Shown piece after piece: positions 32,130 to 43,922 of a DNA stretch of 64,000 nucleotides. The DNA lies in the NCBI GenBank assembly GCA_037783545.1, contig JBBELK010000369.1, positions 1,178,001-1,242,000 on the forward strand, in the 5' to 3' direction. The notes under the pieces are model-generated. The model ran no database searches and was not told the origin of the DNA. It was given only the letters and a program-made list of their open reading frames with translations. A program made the translations under genes and the position numbers. Positions within the stretch are counted from its first letter, which is position 1. Each line of letters begins with the position of its first letter. This DNA comes from Henricia sp. BOLD:AAB3569. Lineage: Eukaryota > Echinodermata > Asteroidea > Spinulosida > Echinasteridae.

Positions 32130-33268
32130 ACTGTTTATGGGTAAAGCTATCTTTAATTATGCGATGTATTTGCAAAACACTTGATAACTCATAAAAATGA
32201 AGTAGGCGTGGGCTGTCCATTAACACCGCAACAATGTACACATTCAATCGAAGGGGTTATACTTCGTCGTGGTAAATTTCGACACTATTTTATTTGTCCT
32301 CTCTCCAATCCGGCATTTTTAACAAAACGTGACTTAACTCAAGAACGGAACAAGTTATCAACTTGACACTTGGCAAAGGATAGCGACTTAATAAATTAAA
32401 AATATCTTATACAACTAAAAATTACTAAAATATGATGATACTTTTATTCAAACTTTGAACCTTTCTCCCCAACCAACCACGAACACCTCGCGTCTCTAAC
32501 TTGTTTGGTATTCGTACTGTTATAGGCCTATAACGGATAGTTTATGTGAATGCAATGGTTATTTTATTTTATTTGAAGACTTTTGTCCTCTTTTAATTAA
32601 AGTTAAATTTCTACCAATTTTATTTTACTGAGATCATCTTTTTCAAATTAATTTGAGGTGCAAAAATTCCTTGGATGTCTGAGCGTATAATGTACCTTTA
32701 ATTTTCTATTACACCTCTTTTCCGACTCTTCACTTTAGACTCTGTGTTTAAATATGATAATGCATGAATTTAGGCGTGTACTTAACATTATTATTAACTT
32801 AAAATTATGGCAATGAAATATTTATCATGCTCAACAACAGGTCAATTTGTGTTCGTGTCCCTGGTCGACTAAATTCGCTTGGCTTAATTTGAAATTTACA
32901 TAATGTACTTAAAAAATTAACACAATTTTCGTGATAAAATAGCACTAAAGTCTCAGCCAAAATGTTTATTTTTTTTTTTATTAATGTGTGCACATATGTT
33001 TTACCATTCACTTAACACGAAAACCATGCATGTTTAGTAAAGGTTTTCTATGTAGCTGAAATTTCTGCAGGCAAGTTTACCAACATTCTTCTATACATAT
33101 GTTATGCCCTTATGCTAGGAATCGTAAAATGTTTCATCTTGCAAATGATACATTGCCCTTTAATCACAATCGTGAATTTTTAATATACTTCCTTCTTTTT
33201 CTCGGCAGATCAATAAGATAGAAAACAGCGACTGACGCCCACAACCATTTCGCGCCAATTTGATTGAA

Positions 33269-36200
33269 ATGTATCGTCGACGGAAACTGAAACGATCTGT
33301 GGTTGTCATGGCGACTCTGTCGTCTAGTCTGATGCTAGTTTATGTCGGAATGGTCACCAGGGCTATGGAGAACGCCGCGCGACCACCGCCATGGCGTCTG
33401 GGTAACGAACCTCCCGCTAAATGATCAGTTTAATAATTAAACATTTTCGACGTTGTTAAAATTATCATCAATTAGCCGTTTGCGTGTTTCGCATGAATAT
33501 AGCGTCTGGTGTACTGACGTACTTCCTTTTATATGCACACTTAGTATCCACTTGACCAGACTATTTTTTTGTTGCTATGTTGTGCACGCGGCAGGTGTAC
33601 AGAATCAAAAGACCGTGTTCACCGTAGGAGAGAATGGCATAAAGCAACCACACTGTTAATTTCTGGGCAATGGCGTGCACCACATAGCAACAAGAGGATA
33701 GTATGTGACTTTCTAAACTGCACCTCAATTTGAATGTGAAAAATTCTGGTCGCCAGCTACAGTGCAAATGTTACATAAAGAAGGCTAATCGAGCGATATC
33801 GTTATTTCGCACGATATTTAAAATGTCAATTTTGTTTTCTCAATAGAAGACTACAGACCCCAGCCCACACGGACAGCTGAGACAACCACAGAACGTATAA
33901 AGAAAAAGACACCGAATATCGCGCTAAACATTACAAAAGCACGCAACAACATGACACTCCAGGTATGTGATCAGGGATAAATAAACAAAATTTTGTATAA
34001 AAGTGCTGTTGGAAATTGTTTTTTATTTTTTATTAAAGACGGGTTTAATGGATTGAAAATGTTAAACAAACGGCGTTATGTCCAGCGTATGTGGTTGAGG
34101 ATATGTGTGATAAAAACCAACCTGTGTGCAAGTCAGCTCAACACATACCTCATTTACGTTTCGAGAAAACAATGAAAAATAAGGTATTCATGCTTTCAAG
34201 AAATTGTGCGAAGCCACTGTCCTATTTAGGCTGGCTCCCTGTCTATACTGCACGGATAATAGAGCCTTTGCACGGCGGCCATGACAGGGGGCAGTCACAT
34301 TGTTACCATGTGTCATGCATGAGTAGGTGCTTTGTGGTTCTATTGTTACATCATTTAAATAAAAAAAACCTGCCCCCTGTCATGGCCACCGGTGCAGAAG
34401 CTCTATACCACGGTAGTCAGAAGTCTGATTTTCTTCCCACGAGGCCGCCTTTTTTAAAAATGCATGTGCACACGCATCTGTATATAAATTCATCTTCAAT
34501 TACAGTTTTCTTACAAAAAGATATCTCGGGCAGAATCATTGCATTGGACAGTTGGAACCACTATCTTCCTTCCATTTGAGTAAGGTTTTCCGGTCAAACG
34601 GATTGCGAATCCTTTATTTAGGCTTCAATTCTTTCTCTTTTGCAAGGCGTTATTAAAGACAGAAACGCCGATTTCAGACCTGGCAGGCTTCATGAACTTA
34701 GACACCCTGGACAGGGACAAGGCTCTCGTTCTCGGCCATCGTAAGAAAGAAAGAGGTAGGGTAAAGTCGACTGTGATAATAACCTCGATGACGTCAAAAT
34801 GACATCACGCTTTATTTACATGTGCATTGAAGGGTCATAGGAAAGCCCAAATTGAGTATCGTTATGTTTTAAGCGGGCCTCCCACTGTGCGATTTGTGCC
34901 ACGAATTTCCTACGATTAGGTACGATTTGGTGAGATTACCAGAGACTGTCTATAGACTCTATACACAATCGTACCAAATCGTAGCTAATCGTTGGAAATT
35001 CGTGGCAAAAATCGCACAGTGGGAGGCCCGCTTTAGGTCTGTTGAGAGCTTACAGTAAATTGCCTTGCTTAAGAACAAATTTACATCAAGGGTGTTCTTT
35101 GGACTGACCTGGGCCCAATTTCATGGAACCCGTTAGCACAAAAATTTGTTTAGCATGCACAGAATTTCTTTGCTCTGTAAAATGAGTTACAAGCCAAAAT
35201 TGTATGTCAAATTGTATTTTTAAGAACAGGAGCAAAATATCAGTAAAAACACATTACATACGATTTTGACTGGCAACCCAGTTTTGTAAAATAAAGCAAA
35301 GAAATTCTGTGCTAAACAAATTGTTGTGCTAACGGGTTCCATGAAATTGGGCCCCGTTTACCCTTGACGAATATCCTAACTTAAAGGGATAGAAAACATC
35401 GGGATCATCAGTGTTGTTTACGTAATACGTTTTGCCCAATGCACAATCCTCTATGGAAAACTTTCAACATCGGAAATACACAATTTTGATGATAAACTTT
35501 GCAACACGCCATATTTAAACTTTTGAAAGGAAGGATGACGTCAGCCATGCAACAGTTGCATAAATGACGTCATTAGTGAGGTTTCGGTGTGCACGGTTAG
35601 TGATTACGACTACGATTAGCCAAACCTCAAAATCGTTACCTTTCGCTGTCCGTTTTTTTACTAAGGTGTAGAGGCGTTGCTATCAGTGTAAACAACAAAA
35701 CTACACTTGGGATATTTGTGTAAACGCCACAAGTACGCACAAATCGATGACGTAAAATTCACTAATAGTCGTCGTTTTGCCTAACCGTATGCGACCGAAA
35801 CCTCCCAATATCTAACGCTTGTTTCCCGAATCCAACACGCCGTGAAGTATATAAAATGTTATGTGACCTGACTCACGCCCTCTCGAGTCCGAGTGCCGAA
35901 CTGCAAAACATGGCGACTTCAATTTGCCACTTTTATACTAAACTGCTGATCTCCTGAAGAATTAGCAACCCTTTGCAGGTGTCTCTCCTCCTTTAAACTT
36001 AGCTAATTCTGTTATGTTCGTGTCTGATGATAGGGTTTCTGACGATAGGAATAACAACGGTAAAACGTGTTAACGCCAGTTATCTTCAGCAGACTTTAAG
36101 CTCTATGATAGACAACGCCAGCTTAAAAGAACGAACCCAAATCAGGTTGGTGGTGTTTGCCTGCGACTTCAATAAGTCAGCTCGCCAAGAAGCCAGGGAC

Positions 36201-36794
36201 ATCGTTTCAAGATTCCCCGAGCACATCAAGAGTGGCCTGCTACAACTCGTGGAAGCACCACGGTCATTCTACCCTTCCTTGAAGAACTTGAAAACCACCT
36301 ATAGGAATCCCCCGGAACGGGTGTTCTGGCGCTCAAAGGAGAATTTGGACAACGTTTTTCTGTTCGCGTATTCTCTAAACATGTCGGACTACTACCTTCA
36401 AATGGATGATGATTTTACCACCCAAAAAGGGTACGTGAAGCGAATTAGAGCCTTTATTCAAGAACATGAAAATGATAAGTGGATATATTTGGACATCTCA
36501 TCGCAAGGAACCGGGACACTGTTCAGGAACCAAGACCTGATGCACGTGGCACGGTACATGGGACATTTCTACCAAGAGATGCCGGTCGACTGGCTTATCA
36601 GCCAACTTTTAAGACTTCACGTCCAGCGGCGCCATTTTGTCATCAAGCCCAAGCTCTTCAAACACGTGGGCCACATCTCCTCGTTAGAAATGAAAAACAA
36701 GAAGAAACGGGAAAAGCAAATCCAGAACGATCGTGTCAAGAAAGTGAAAACTGCAAAAAACGTTAAAACGGCGAAAAAAGTGCAGGCCACGTAA
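33269..36794 (+). CDS. MGAT4-like N-acetylglucosaminyltransferase gene C
   Basis: Exons 33269-33401 (with 5' untranslated sequence from 33209), 33847-33962, 34647-34755 and 36034-36794 join in phase to give 372 residues. The N-terminus MYRRRKLKRS precedes a single membrane anchor: a short cytoplasmic tail typical of Golgi type II enzymes. The stem exon has sequons NIT and NMT. Exon 3 reads GFMNLDTLDRDKALVLGHRK. The catalytic exon carries GFLTIGITTVKRV, SGLLQLVEAPRSFYP, FWRSKENLDNVF, YYLQMDDDFTT (acidic motif, about residues 244-246), HFYQEMPVDWL and KHVGHISSLE, all as in MGAT4C. It ends in a lysine-rich tail. The 5' untranslated exon has its own acceptor, so a leader exon lies upstream. It is the best preserved gene of the cluster together with D. 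Confidence 0.9.
33570..33693. mobile_element. MITE M4 in intron 1 of gene C (shared with D)
   Basis: The arms TTGTTGCTATG then TGCACGCG are mirrored at the right end. The same element sits at the matching place in gene D (40941-41070), so it predates the C/D duplication. Confidence 0.7.
34259..34407. mobile_element. MITE M2, copy in gene C intron 2
   Basis: Inserted at a TA within an F2 repeat. The matching place in gene D (about 41486, GGATAATACCACGG) is empty, so this insertion follows the duplication or was lost cleanly from D. Confidence 0.75.
34872..35032. mobile_element. Palindromic MITE with TTA duplication (PIF/Harbinger-like)
   Basis: Arms of about 65 bases start AGCGGGCCTCCCACTGTGCG and mirror at the right. 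Both flanks read TTA, matching the 3-bp target duplications of PIF/Harbinger elements. Absent from gene D intron 3. Confidence 0.7.
35111..35354. mobile_element. Palindromic MITE, GGGCCCAATTTCATG type
   Basis: Arms of about 60 bases with GGGCCCAATTTCATGGAACC at the left and the mirror at the right. A more diverged relative is at 47381-47618. Absent from gene D. Confidence 0.7.
35578..35804. mobile_element. Inverted-repeat MITE in gene C intron 3
   Basis: GAGGTTTCGGTGTGCACGG and an inner CGACTACGA are mirrored near 35770-35804. It is the third insertion making gene C intron 3 about 1.28 kb, against 0.36 kb in gene D. Confidence 0.6.
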
Positions 36795-36851
36795 ACTATG
36801 CTATAGATGTCAGTGTTGACCATTAAACTGCGCTTGACAGCGTTTTAAAAA

Positions 36852-36857
36852 AATAAA
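36852..36857 (+). terminator. Poly(A) signal of gene C
   Basis: AATAAA 58 bases after the stop codon; an ATTAAA lies slightly earlier, at 36822-36827, and is conserved after gene D. Confidence 0.45.
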
Positions 36858-37130
36858 ATCTATTTTTTTAAATATTGTTTTCCGTTTTTAATTTTTTACT
36901 TAATTAAAAGTTGGTTGAGACAATTGTTTATGAAATGTTATAATTTTTTATTACTTAAAACGGAGACGGAGCGAAAACGAACGTCCGCATTGCGTATGTG
37001 ATGCAATGCATGCTGAATGAATCGCATTTGGTCGTTGCCAAATTGCAATATGGCGCCGATTGAAAACAAAATATGACTACTGCAAACAATATGTTGCCCG
37101 GTTCATACTTTTGTAGATCAGTGTACTGCT

Positions 37131-37248
37131 GTAGACCGTATCGAATAGCCGCCAGTTCCTTGGTTGCACATACTGTGCTTCCACTGTTGAACAGTTTAAA
37201 GTAACAAAAGATGCCCCACGAAATGGCGGCTATTCGATACAGTCTATA
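37131..37248. mobile_element. MITE family M3, copy 2
   Basis: GTAGACCGTATCGAATAGCC at the left is mirrored at the right. Related to 32011-32129. Confidence 0.65.
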
Positions 37249-37750
37249 CCACTGTGTGACGTGGTACGCGCTGCAAAGCTATCACACGTTACTCTCTGCA
37301 TTTGATGGAATTTTATGGTTTAGTGAGAAATCCAAAATGGCGAAGTAATTTCAAAGAGTTTTGTTCAAGTAAGTTAATTTAAAAAAAGTTAATTCATTAT
37401 TTTGTTAAGTATTAAACTGTTTATGATGATAGGCAAAAAAATTAATTGATGGTGCTAATTTATTTTCAATCATACATGTCATGACCGAAATTCTGTTTAA
37501 AAATCAAGGAAATTTCGTAAATAAATTATTTAAGTGCCTTAAGTTCTACGTCATTGTCATTTTTATTGAGGTAGTAGTTTTAAATTGTCAATCTGTATAA
37601 CACGTCCAGTGGTCTGTTACCCTGTACTTTAGCAATTATGGTAATCTGAAACTTCCATTGCTAAAAGCGCAGGGAAATAGTTGGTATATGAGGACAGGTC
37701 ATCGATAATCACTGTATGAAGTATGCAATAGCAGTTGGCTATACGAGCCT

Positions 37751-37934
37751 GAAGCCATGCGCCGGCCGCCATTGTACCCCACGAACAATGCTTGGCCTAG
37801 ACTGCTCCCCGGTCCATGCGATCGCTTGCATTCCACTTAACACATGTAGACTATGATGTAGACTAGTGAAGACAGTATTGGCAGTCCAGGCAATGCATTG
37901 TATTTGGTGGGATACAATGGCGGACGGTGGCTTC
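37751..37934. mobile_element. MITE with GAAGCCATGCGCCGGCCGCC ends
   Basis: Ends are mirrored over about 26 bases. A half copy starts near 38068. No coding content. Confidence 0.6.
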
Positions 37935-38756
37935 AATTTTAGACGTCCTCACTTCATCCAGTGTATATATAAAAATAAAAAAACCCTAATTAACATTCAT
38001 TCTCCCCTACGCAAGCTAAACCAATTAGGCCTACTGTATATATATCGATGCTATATATACGAGTAGCCATGCGCCGGCTGCCATTATACATGTACCTAAC
38101 ATTGCTCCCCACTTTTTAAGAGCTTGCTACGCCTATATGACCGTAATATATGGGAACTCTTTGGTTCAAACGACACAACAACGCGTGTTCATTGGTGCAT
38201 AAAGCTAACCCGTCTATATGTATTACGTGTCTATGGGCTAGCTGTGCACTTGTTTTTTTAAACCCACCATGACTATATGTAAAATTGACACGTATGCCTG
38301 CTAACCTCCGACAGTCGAACCATTTCATTTCACGATGGTTGGGAAAACATTTGACTTTTACTAGCGTGTGATAACATTGGATTTCGTCGGAATAGGAGCT
38401 GCATGGCGTTTCGGCGGCGTGAACGTCGACGTACGTGTTTTAACAGGTATGCTGTTTGAGGGTTTAATAATTTACCGTATCCGGCCACTGCGAGGACTTG
38501 TCTTGCAATGACATATAGGCCTATGTATGTCATTTCGGTGATAAAAACACAAATTTGGGATGGCAAAACGCCAGGATTAGGAAAACTTGAAATTTCTGAA
38601 ACTTATTCAATTAAGTTTTACGTATGGGGTTCCAGGCACTAACCGGGTTATAACCGGGTATGGTGTATAATAAATGTTTGCCAGTTTTCTTTTTGAATTT
38701 AGGGGCCGTGCAAAAATACAAAGAGTAGGGGGAGGAGGGGGTAAAATGTTGACATT

Positions 38757-39350
38757 TCACAGTAGGGTATAAATACACCTCCGCCACTAATTCTTCCTAA
38801 TGTGACATGATAATGCCCCAAAAAGTGTAAATTTGGTTAGGAAACATGATTTTAGCAATGAGAAAAATATCAAGTTTTTCTTTAAAAACACTGCATAGAC
38901 TTAGCATGGAAGTTTTTCCAAATGTTTTTCGAACGAAACTTGCGCAATCAAATCTTTAAAAACCAGCAGAAAGCGCCGATCCGTTTAGGGATAATATAGG
39001 CCTATTGTGATTTTTTTTTGTGACGTCATTTTACCCATATGCAAGATTTAAACAGTCGGTTTCAAAATAATTTGGTCAATAAGCATTCCAATATAGACAA
39101 CTCAAAATTTGCTAAATTACTAATTTTGCAATTTTTTTTTTAATGCTGAAAATTATGCAAAATGTCTAGATCTTTTGAAATCTGTTTGTTTTTACATTAT
39201 GGGATCAATAAACATAAATTGAAATTGAAAATGAAAGAATTAATTTCTTTCATTTTCAATTTCAATTTTCGGTTTCAATTTCAATATTCGGTTTTAAAAT
39301 GTGTTGCGTATTGTGTCTTTTCCCTTGGTTTTCAAGATATAATAGTACAC
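38757..39350 (+). repeat. Dispersed repeat F5, long copy 2
   Basis: Matches 31182-31860 in the same orientation, with a local stretch of repeated TTTCAATTTCAAT near 39250-39290. Confidence 0.65.
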
Positions 39351-39748
39351 TGACCTTTAATGCGCTTGTCAAAATAACTGTAGACAGCCGAAGTGTGACG
39401 TGCGTTGCCATGGCAATTGGCTCTAAACATCATGACCGTCGGAATGAGCACCATTGCAAAAACACAGGGACACGGTTCAGTGATGTTTAGTGTGGAGCCG
39501 GCCATTGCCTATAGGCAACTAACAAAATATGACGTATTCACTTCGGCAGTCTATTCAGTTTGAAAGCCAGCCATGTGGGATTTCAGTTGAGTAATGCATT
39601 TTAATGTCGCAGTGCATGACTGCAATAGAGGCATTTTAAGGCTGTACCACCCAAATCAATCAACTATAAAAATCAGACAATACAGCGCCGACATTAGTGC
39701 AAACGACGACGGCAATAACACTCACGCAAGTATAGGAATTCGTAAACG

Positions 39749-39887
39749 TATGCACGGCGGCCATGATAGAGGGCAGTCACATTGTCACGGTGCGTCATGC
39801 ACGAGTAGGCACATTGTGGGTCTATTGTCACATCGTTTGAATATGAAAACCTGCCCTCTGTCATGGCCGCCATGCATAAGGTCTATA
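39749..39887. mobile_element. MITE M2, copy 3
   Basis: GTATGCACGGCGGCCATGA at the left and the mirror, ending in GTCTATA, at the right. Confidence 0.7.
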
Positions 39888-40117
39888 AGCGACTTCAAAA
39901 ACATTAAGTATTTAGACTATATGTATTATAGACATGAGGCCCGATGACGTTTGCATGTGTGCTTTCCTATGGGTGCACCCCACACAATAGACAAATACTA
40001 GTGTTTCGCCTTCAATCAATAATATTGATATTATGCCCGGGGTAAACATTATGCAGCCCAGAACTGCCATAGAATATGAACCCGGAAATTCCTTCTTCGA
40101 CAAAACTATGATTTTAA

Positions 40118-40537
40118 AGACCCATTGTATCATTTGCAATGACCCAATTTTGTTTTTCATGAGTTGCCAAGAAAAACCTTACTTAAAGTGTTGATAGCAA
40201 TGGTAACAAACGCCACATGAATTTATGTCCGTCAAAAATGGTGGGTTTCTAAAAAAAAGTCCCGTGCACGGGACACAATTTTCGGGATTAATAGCAATAA
40301 CGTGTAACGTCTCAGCCAAAATGCTTTTTTTTTTTTAAATTAATGTGTGCACATATTTGTTTACCATTCACTTAACATGAAAACCATGCATGGTTTTAAA
40401 GGTTTTCTAAAGCATTGCTAGATCTATGTAGCTGAAATTTCTGCAGGCAAGTTTACTAACATTCTTCCTTAGATATGTTATGCCCTTATCCCGGGGCATC
40501 CGTAAAAGGTTTCATCTTGCAAATGATACATTGACCT
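40118..40537. mobile_element. F1 element with TTAA at both ends, before gene D
   Basis: TTAA flanks; ends share CATTGTATCATTTGCA in inverted orientation. Contains the palindrome GTCCCGTGCACGGGAC. Ends 70 bases before the 5' untranslated exon of gene D. Confidence 0.6.
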
Positions 40538-40659
40538 TTAATCACAATTTCACAACATCGTTTGAATTTTTAATTCTCTTTCCTTCTTTTTCTCGGCAGA
40601 TCAATGAGATTGAAAACAGCGACTGACACCCACAACCATTTCGCGACAATTGAATTGAA

Positions 40660-42957
40660 ATGTATCGTCGACGGAAACTGAAACGATCTGTGGTTGTCAT
40701 GGCGACTCTCTTTTCTAGTCTGGCGCTATTTTATGTGGGAATGTTCAACAAGGCTATGGAGACCGCCGCGCGACCACCGCCATGGCGTCTAGGTAACGAG
40801 CCTCCCGCTAAATGATCAGTTTAACAATTAAACATATTCGACGTTGGTAAAATTATCATCAATTAGCATTTTGCGTGTTTCGCATAAATAGCGTCTGGTG
40901 TACTGACGTATACTTAGTATCCACTTGACCAGACAATTTTTTGTTGCTATGTGGTGCACGCGGCAGGTGTGGAATGCAAAATCAAAAGGCCGTGTTCACC
41001 GTAGAAGAAAATGGCATAAAACAACCAGACTGTTAATTGCTAGGCAATGGCGTGCACCACGTAGCAACAAGAGGATAGCATGTGACTTTCTAAGCTGCAC
41101 CTCCATTTGAATGTGAATAATTCAGGGCACCATCCAAAGTGCAAAGGTTACACTCAAAAGGCTATCTGAGCGATATCTTTATTTCGCATGATATTTTTAA
41201 AGTTTCCAATTATTGTTTTTTCTCGATAGAAGACCTCATGCCACAACCCATTCGGACAGCTGGGACAAGCATAGAACTTTTAAGGAAGAGGACACTGCAC
41301 GTCACATCGAACTTGACAAAAGCACACAGCAACATAACACACACGGTATGATCAGGGATAAATAGACAGCATTTGGTGGTGTTGATGGAAGACATTTTTA
41401 CAGAAGACAGATTACAGGATTTTTTAAAAAACGGCGTTACAAACGGCGTTGGTTGAGGATACACTACCCTATACTGAACGGATAATACCACGGTAGGTCT
41501 GATTTTCTTCCCACGAGGCCGCTCTTTAAAAACAAATGCATGTGCACACGCATTTGTATATAAATTCATCTTCAATTACAGTTTTCTTAAAAAAAGATAT
41601 CTCGGGCGGAATCATTGCATTGGACAGTTGGAACCACTTCTATCTTCGATTTGAGTAAGGTTTTCCGGTCAAATGGTTGATTATAATTTCGAGGCATTGT
41701 GAATCATTCATTCGGGCCTCAATTCTTTTTCTTTTGCAAGGCGTTATCGACGACAGAAACGCCGATTTCAGATCTACAGGCAGGCTTCATGAACTTAGAC
41801 ACCCTGGACAGGGACAAGGCTCTCGTTCTCGGCCATCGGAAGAAAGAAAGAGGTAGGTTAAAGTCGACTGTGATAATACCTCGATGACGTCATAATAACG
41901 TCATAACATTGAGACTCACTTGAAGCATATTTAGACGCGAATTAAAAGTGATTTTTCAAATGCCAGCAAAAAGAGACATTTTTGTTTTCATTTTTCAACC
42001 TTGTTTCCGACTCCAACACGCTTTGAAGTACATGTACGCGTTGTGACCTGGCTCACGCCCTCTCGAGTCCGAGTGCCGAACTGCAAAACATGGCGACAAT
42101 TTGCCACTTTATACTAAACTGCTGATCTCCTGAAGAATTAAGCAACCCTTTGCAGGTGTCTCCTCCTCCTTTAAACTTCGCTAATTCTGTTATGTTCGTG
42201 TCTAATGACAGGGTTTCTGACGATAGGAATAACAACGGTCGAGCGTGTGAACGCCAGTTATCTTCAGCAGACTTTAAGCTCTATGATAGACAACGCCAGC
42301 CCAAAAGAACGAACTCAAATCAGGTTGGTGGTGTTTGCCTGCGACTTCAAGGAGTCAGCTCGCCAAGAAGCCCGGGACATCGTCTCAAGATTCCCCGAGC
42401 ATATCAAGAGTGGCCTGCTACAACTCGTGGAAGCACCACGGTCATTCTACCCTTCCTTAAAGAACATGAAAAACACTTTTAAAAATCCCCCGCACCGGGT
42501 GTTCTGGCGCTCAAAGGAGAACTTAGACAACGTGTTCCTGTTTGCGTATTCTCTAAACATGTCGGACTACTACTTACAAATGGATGACGATTTAACGACA
42601 CAAAAAGGGTACGTGAAGCGAATCCGGAACTTTATTCAAGAACATGAAAAGGATGCGTGGGTATTTTTGGATATTTCAGCTCAAGGAATGGGAAAGCTTT
42701 TTAGAAACCAAGACCTGATGCACATGGCACGGTACATGGGACATTTCTACCAAGAGATGCCGTTCGACTGGCTTATCGGTCACCTCTTAAGACTGCACGC
42801 CCAACGAGGCCGTTTTGTCCTCAAGCCCAAGCTCTTCCAACACATGGGCCAAATTTCCTCGTTAGAAATGAAAAACAAGAAGAAACGGGAAAAGCCAATT
42901 CAGAACGATCGTGCCAAAAAAACCGTTAAAACGGCGAAAAAAGTGCAGTCCACGTAA
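40660..42957 (+). CDS. MGAT4-like N-acetylglucosaminyltransferase gene D
   Basis: Exons 40660-40792 (untranslated leader from 40610), 41230-41345, 41741-41852 and 42212-42957 join in phase to 368 residues. Every domain of gene C is present: MYRRRKLKRS plus anchor, stem with a sequon (NIT) and NLT, linker GFMNLDTLDRDKALVLGHRK, and the catalytic exon with GFLTIGITTVERV, WRSKENLDNVF, YYLQMDDDLTT (about residues 245-247), HFYQEMPFDWL and HMGQISSLE. It differs from C mainly in the stem and the anchor, and has one extra residue in exon 3. The lysine-rich tail is shorter by a few residues. It is a recent tandem copy of C and probably encodes the same activity. Confidence 0.9.
40941..41070. mobile_element. 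MITE M4 in intron 1 of gene D (shared with C)
   Basis: TTGTTGCTATGTGGTGCACG and its mirror; orthologous position to 33570-33693. Confidence 0.7.
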
Positions 42958-43209
42958 ACTGTGCAAGATGTCAGTGTTGACCATTAAACTGCGCATTACA
43001 GCATTTTTTCATGCGTATACCCATTTTTGTTATCATAAAATCCATTATTTGTTTTATGTTGTTTGACTTTTTACATTTTTTATTTTTTACTTAATTAAAA
43101 GTTGGCTGAGACAATTGTTTATGAAATTTATCATTTTGTTCATTACTTAAAACGGAGACGGGGCGAAAACGATCGTCCGCATTGCGCATGTGATGCAATG
43201 CATGCTAAT

Positions 43210-43620
43210 TTTTTAAAAACTTAATTACTTTTTTTTTTAAAAGTATTAAATTGTTTATGATGATAGGCAATACAATTAAATTAGGGCGCTTATTTATTTT
43301 CAATCATGCATCTCATGTCTGAAATTGTGTTTAAAAGTCGAGGAAATTACGTAAATAAATTATTAATGTGGAAAATACATAAACCGTATATATCCGTGCT
43401 TGCAAGAAATTGTGCGAAACCGCTGTCCTATTTAGGCTGGTTCCTGGCTAATTTTTAAAAAACTTAATTTTTTTTTTTTTTTAAGTATTAGATTGTTTAT
43501 GATGATAGGCAATACAATTAAATTAGGGCGCTTATTTATTTTCAATCATGCATCTCATGTCTGAAATTGTGTTTAAAAGTCAAGGAAATTACGTAAATAA
43601 ATTATTAATGTGCCTTAAGT
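43210..43620 (+). repeat. Local duplication with an inserted downstream fragment
   Basis: About 165 bases (GATGATAGGCAATACAATTA and neighbours) occur twice, at 43210-43375 and 43450-43615. Between them is about 75 bases nearly identical to 44866-44944 of an F2 copy further downstream. The single-copy version lies after gene C at 37375-37545. Confidence 0.75.
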
Positions 43621-43796
43621 TCTATGTCTAGCTTTTGTCATTTTTATTGAGGTAGTAGTTTTTAATTGTCAATCTGTATAACACGTCCAGTGGTCTGTTA
43701 CCATGCACTTTAGCAATGGTAATCTGAAACTTCCATTGCTAAAAGCGCAGGGAAACAGTTCACTGGTTTTACTCATAGTGCAGAGACCCAGTGACA

Positions 43797-43922
43797 TTAA
43801 TGGACATGAAACATAATGATGTCATACATGCTTTCTTAGGCCCTATTTCGTCTGGTACAATCCCCCATAGATTTGTGCGCATGTAAACAAACCGTGACGT
43901 CATTATGTTTCAGGTCTATTGA
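43797..43922. mobile_element. MITE with CATGAAACATAATGATGTCA ends
   Basis: Mirrored ends over about 25 bases, inserted into a repeat that is uninterrupted near 29570-29600 and 19740-19790. Confidence 0.55.

Larger units (their letters stand above)
26030..33200. other. Intergenic region between genes B and C
   Basis: Seven kilobases of repeats: related copies of the 20.1-20.4 kb sequence (27220-27670), a SINE-like fragment (27715-27900), a TTAA-ended element (27985-28565), a 0.56-kb inverted-repeat element (28768-29330), F1 (29650-29925), F5 (31182-31860) and a MITE (32011-32129). I found no MGAT4-like or other coding exon here. A small inverted GGGCGACA pair occurs at about 26846-27120. Confidence 0.5.
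32935..37690 (+). repeat. Segmental duplication, copy 1 (carries gene C)
   Basis: Sequence before, inside and after gene C is shared in order with 40307-43760. It includes the 5' F1 remnant, the 5' untranslated exon, the intron-1 MITE and the 3' flank to GGTCTGTTACC. The copies differ by MITE insertions in gene C and local duplications after gene D. Confidence 0.8.
37935..40300. other. Intergenic region between genes C and D
   Basis: Holds F5 copy 2 (38757-39350), MITE M2 (39749-39887) and the start of the F1 element before gene D. Open frames here are short and unrecognisable. Confidence 0.5.
40307..43760 (+). repeat. Segmental duplication, copy 2 (carries gene D)
   Basis: Partner of 32935-37690. 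It is shorter because it lacks the four MITEs private to gene C. Confidence 0.8.

Noticed and set aside
36479-36766. Second open frame over the gene C catalytic exon
   Set aside because: It is an overlapping shadow of the MGAT4-like frame, without its own motifs.
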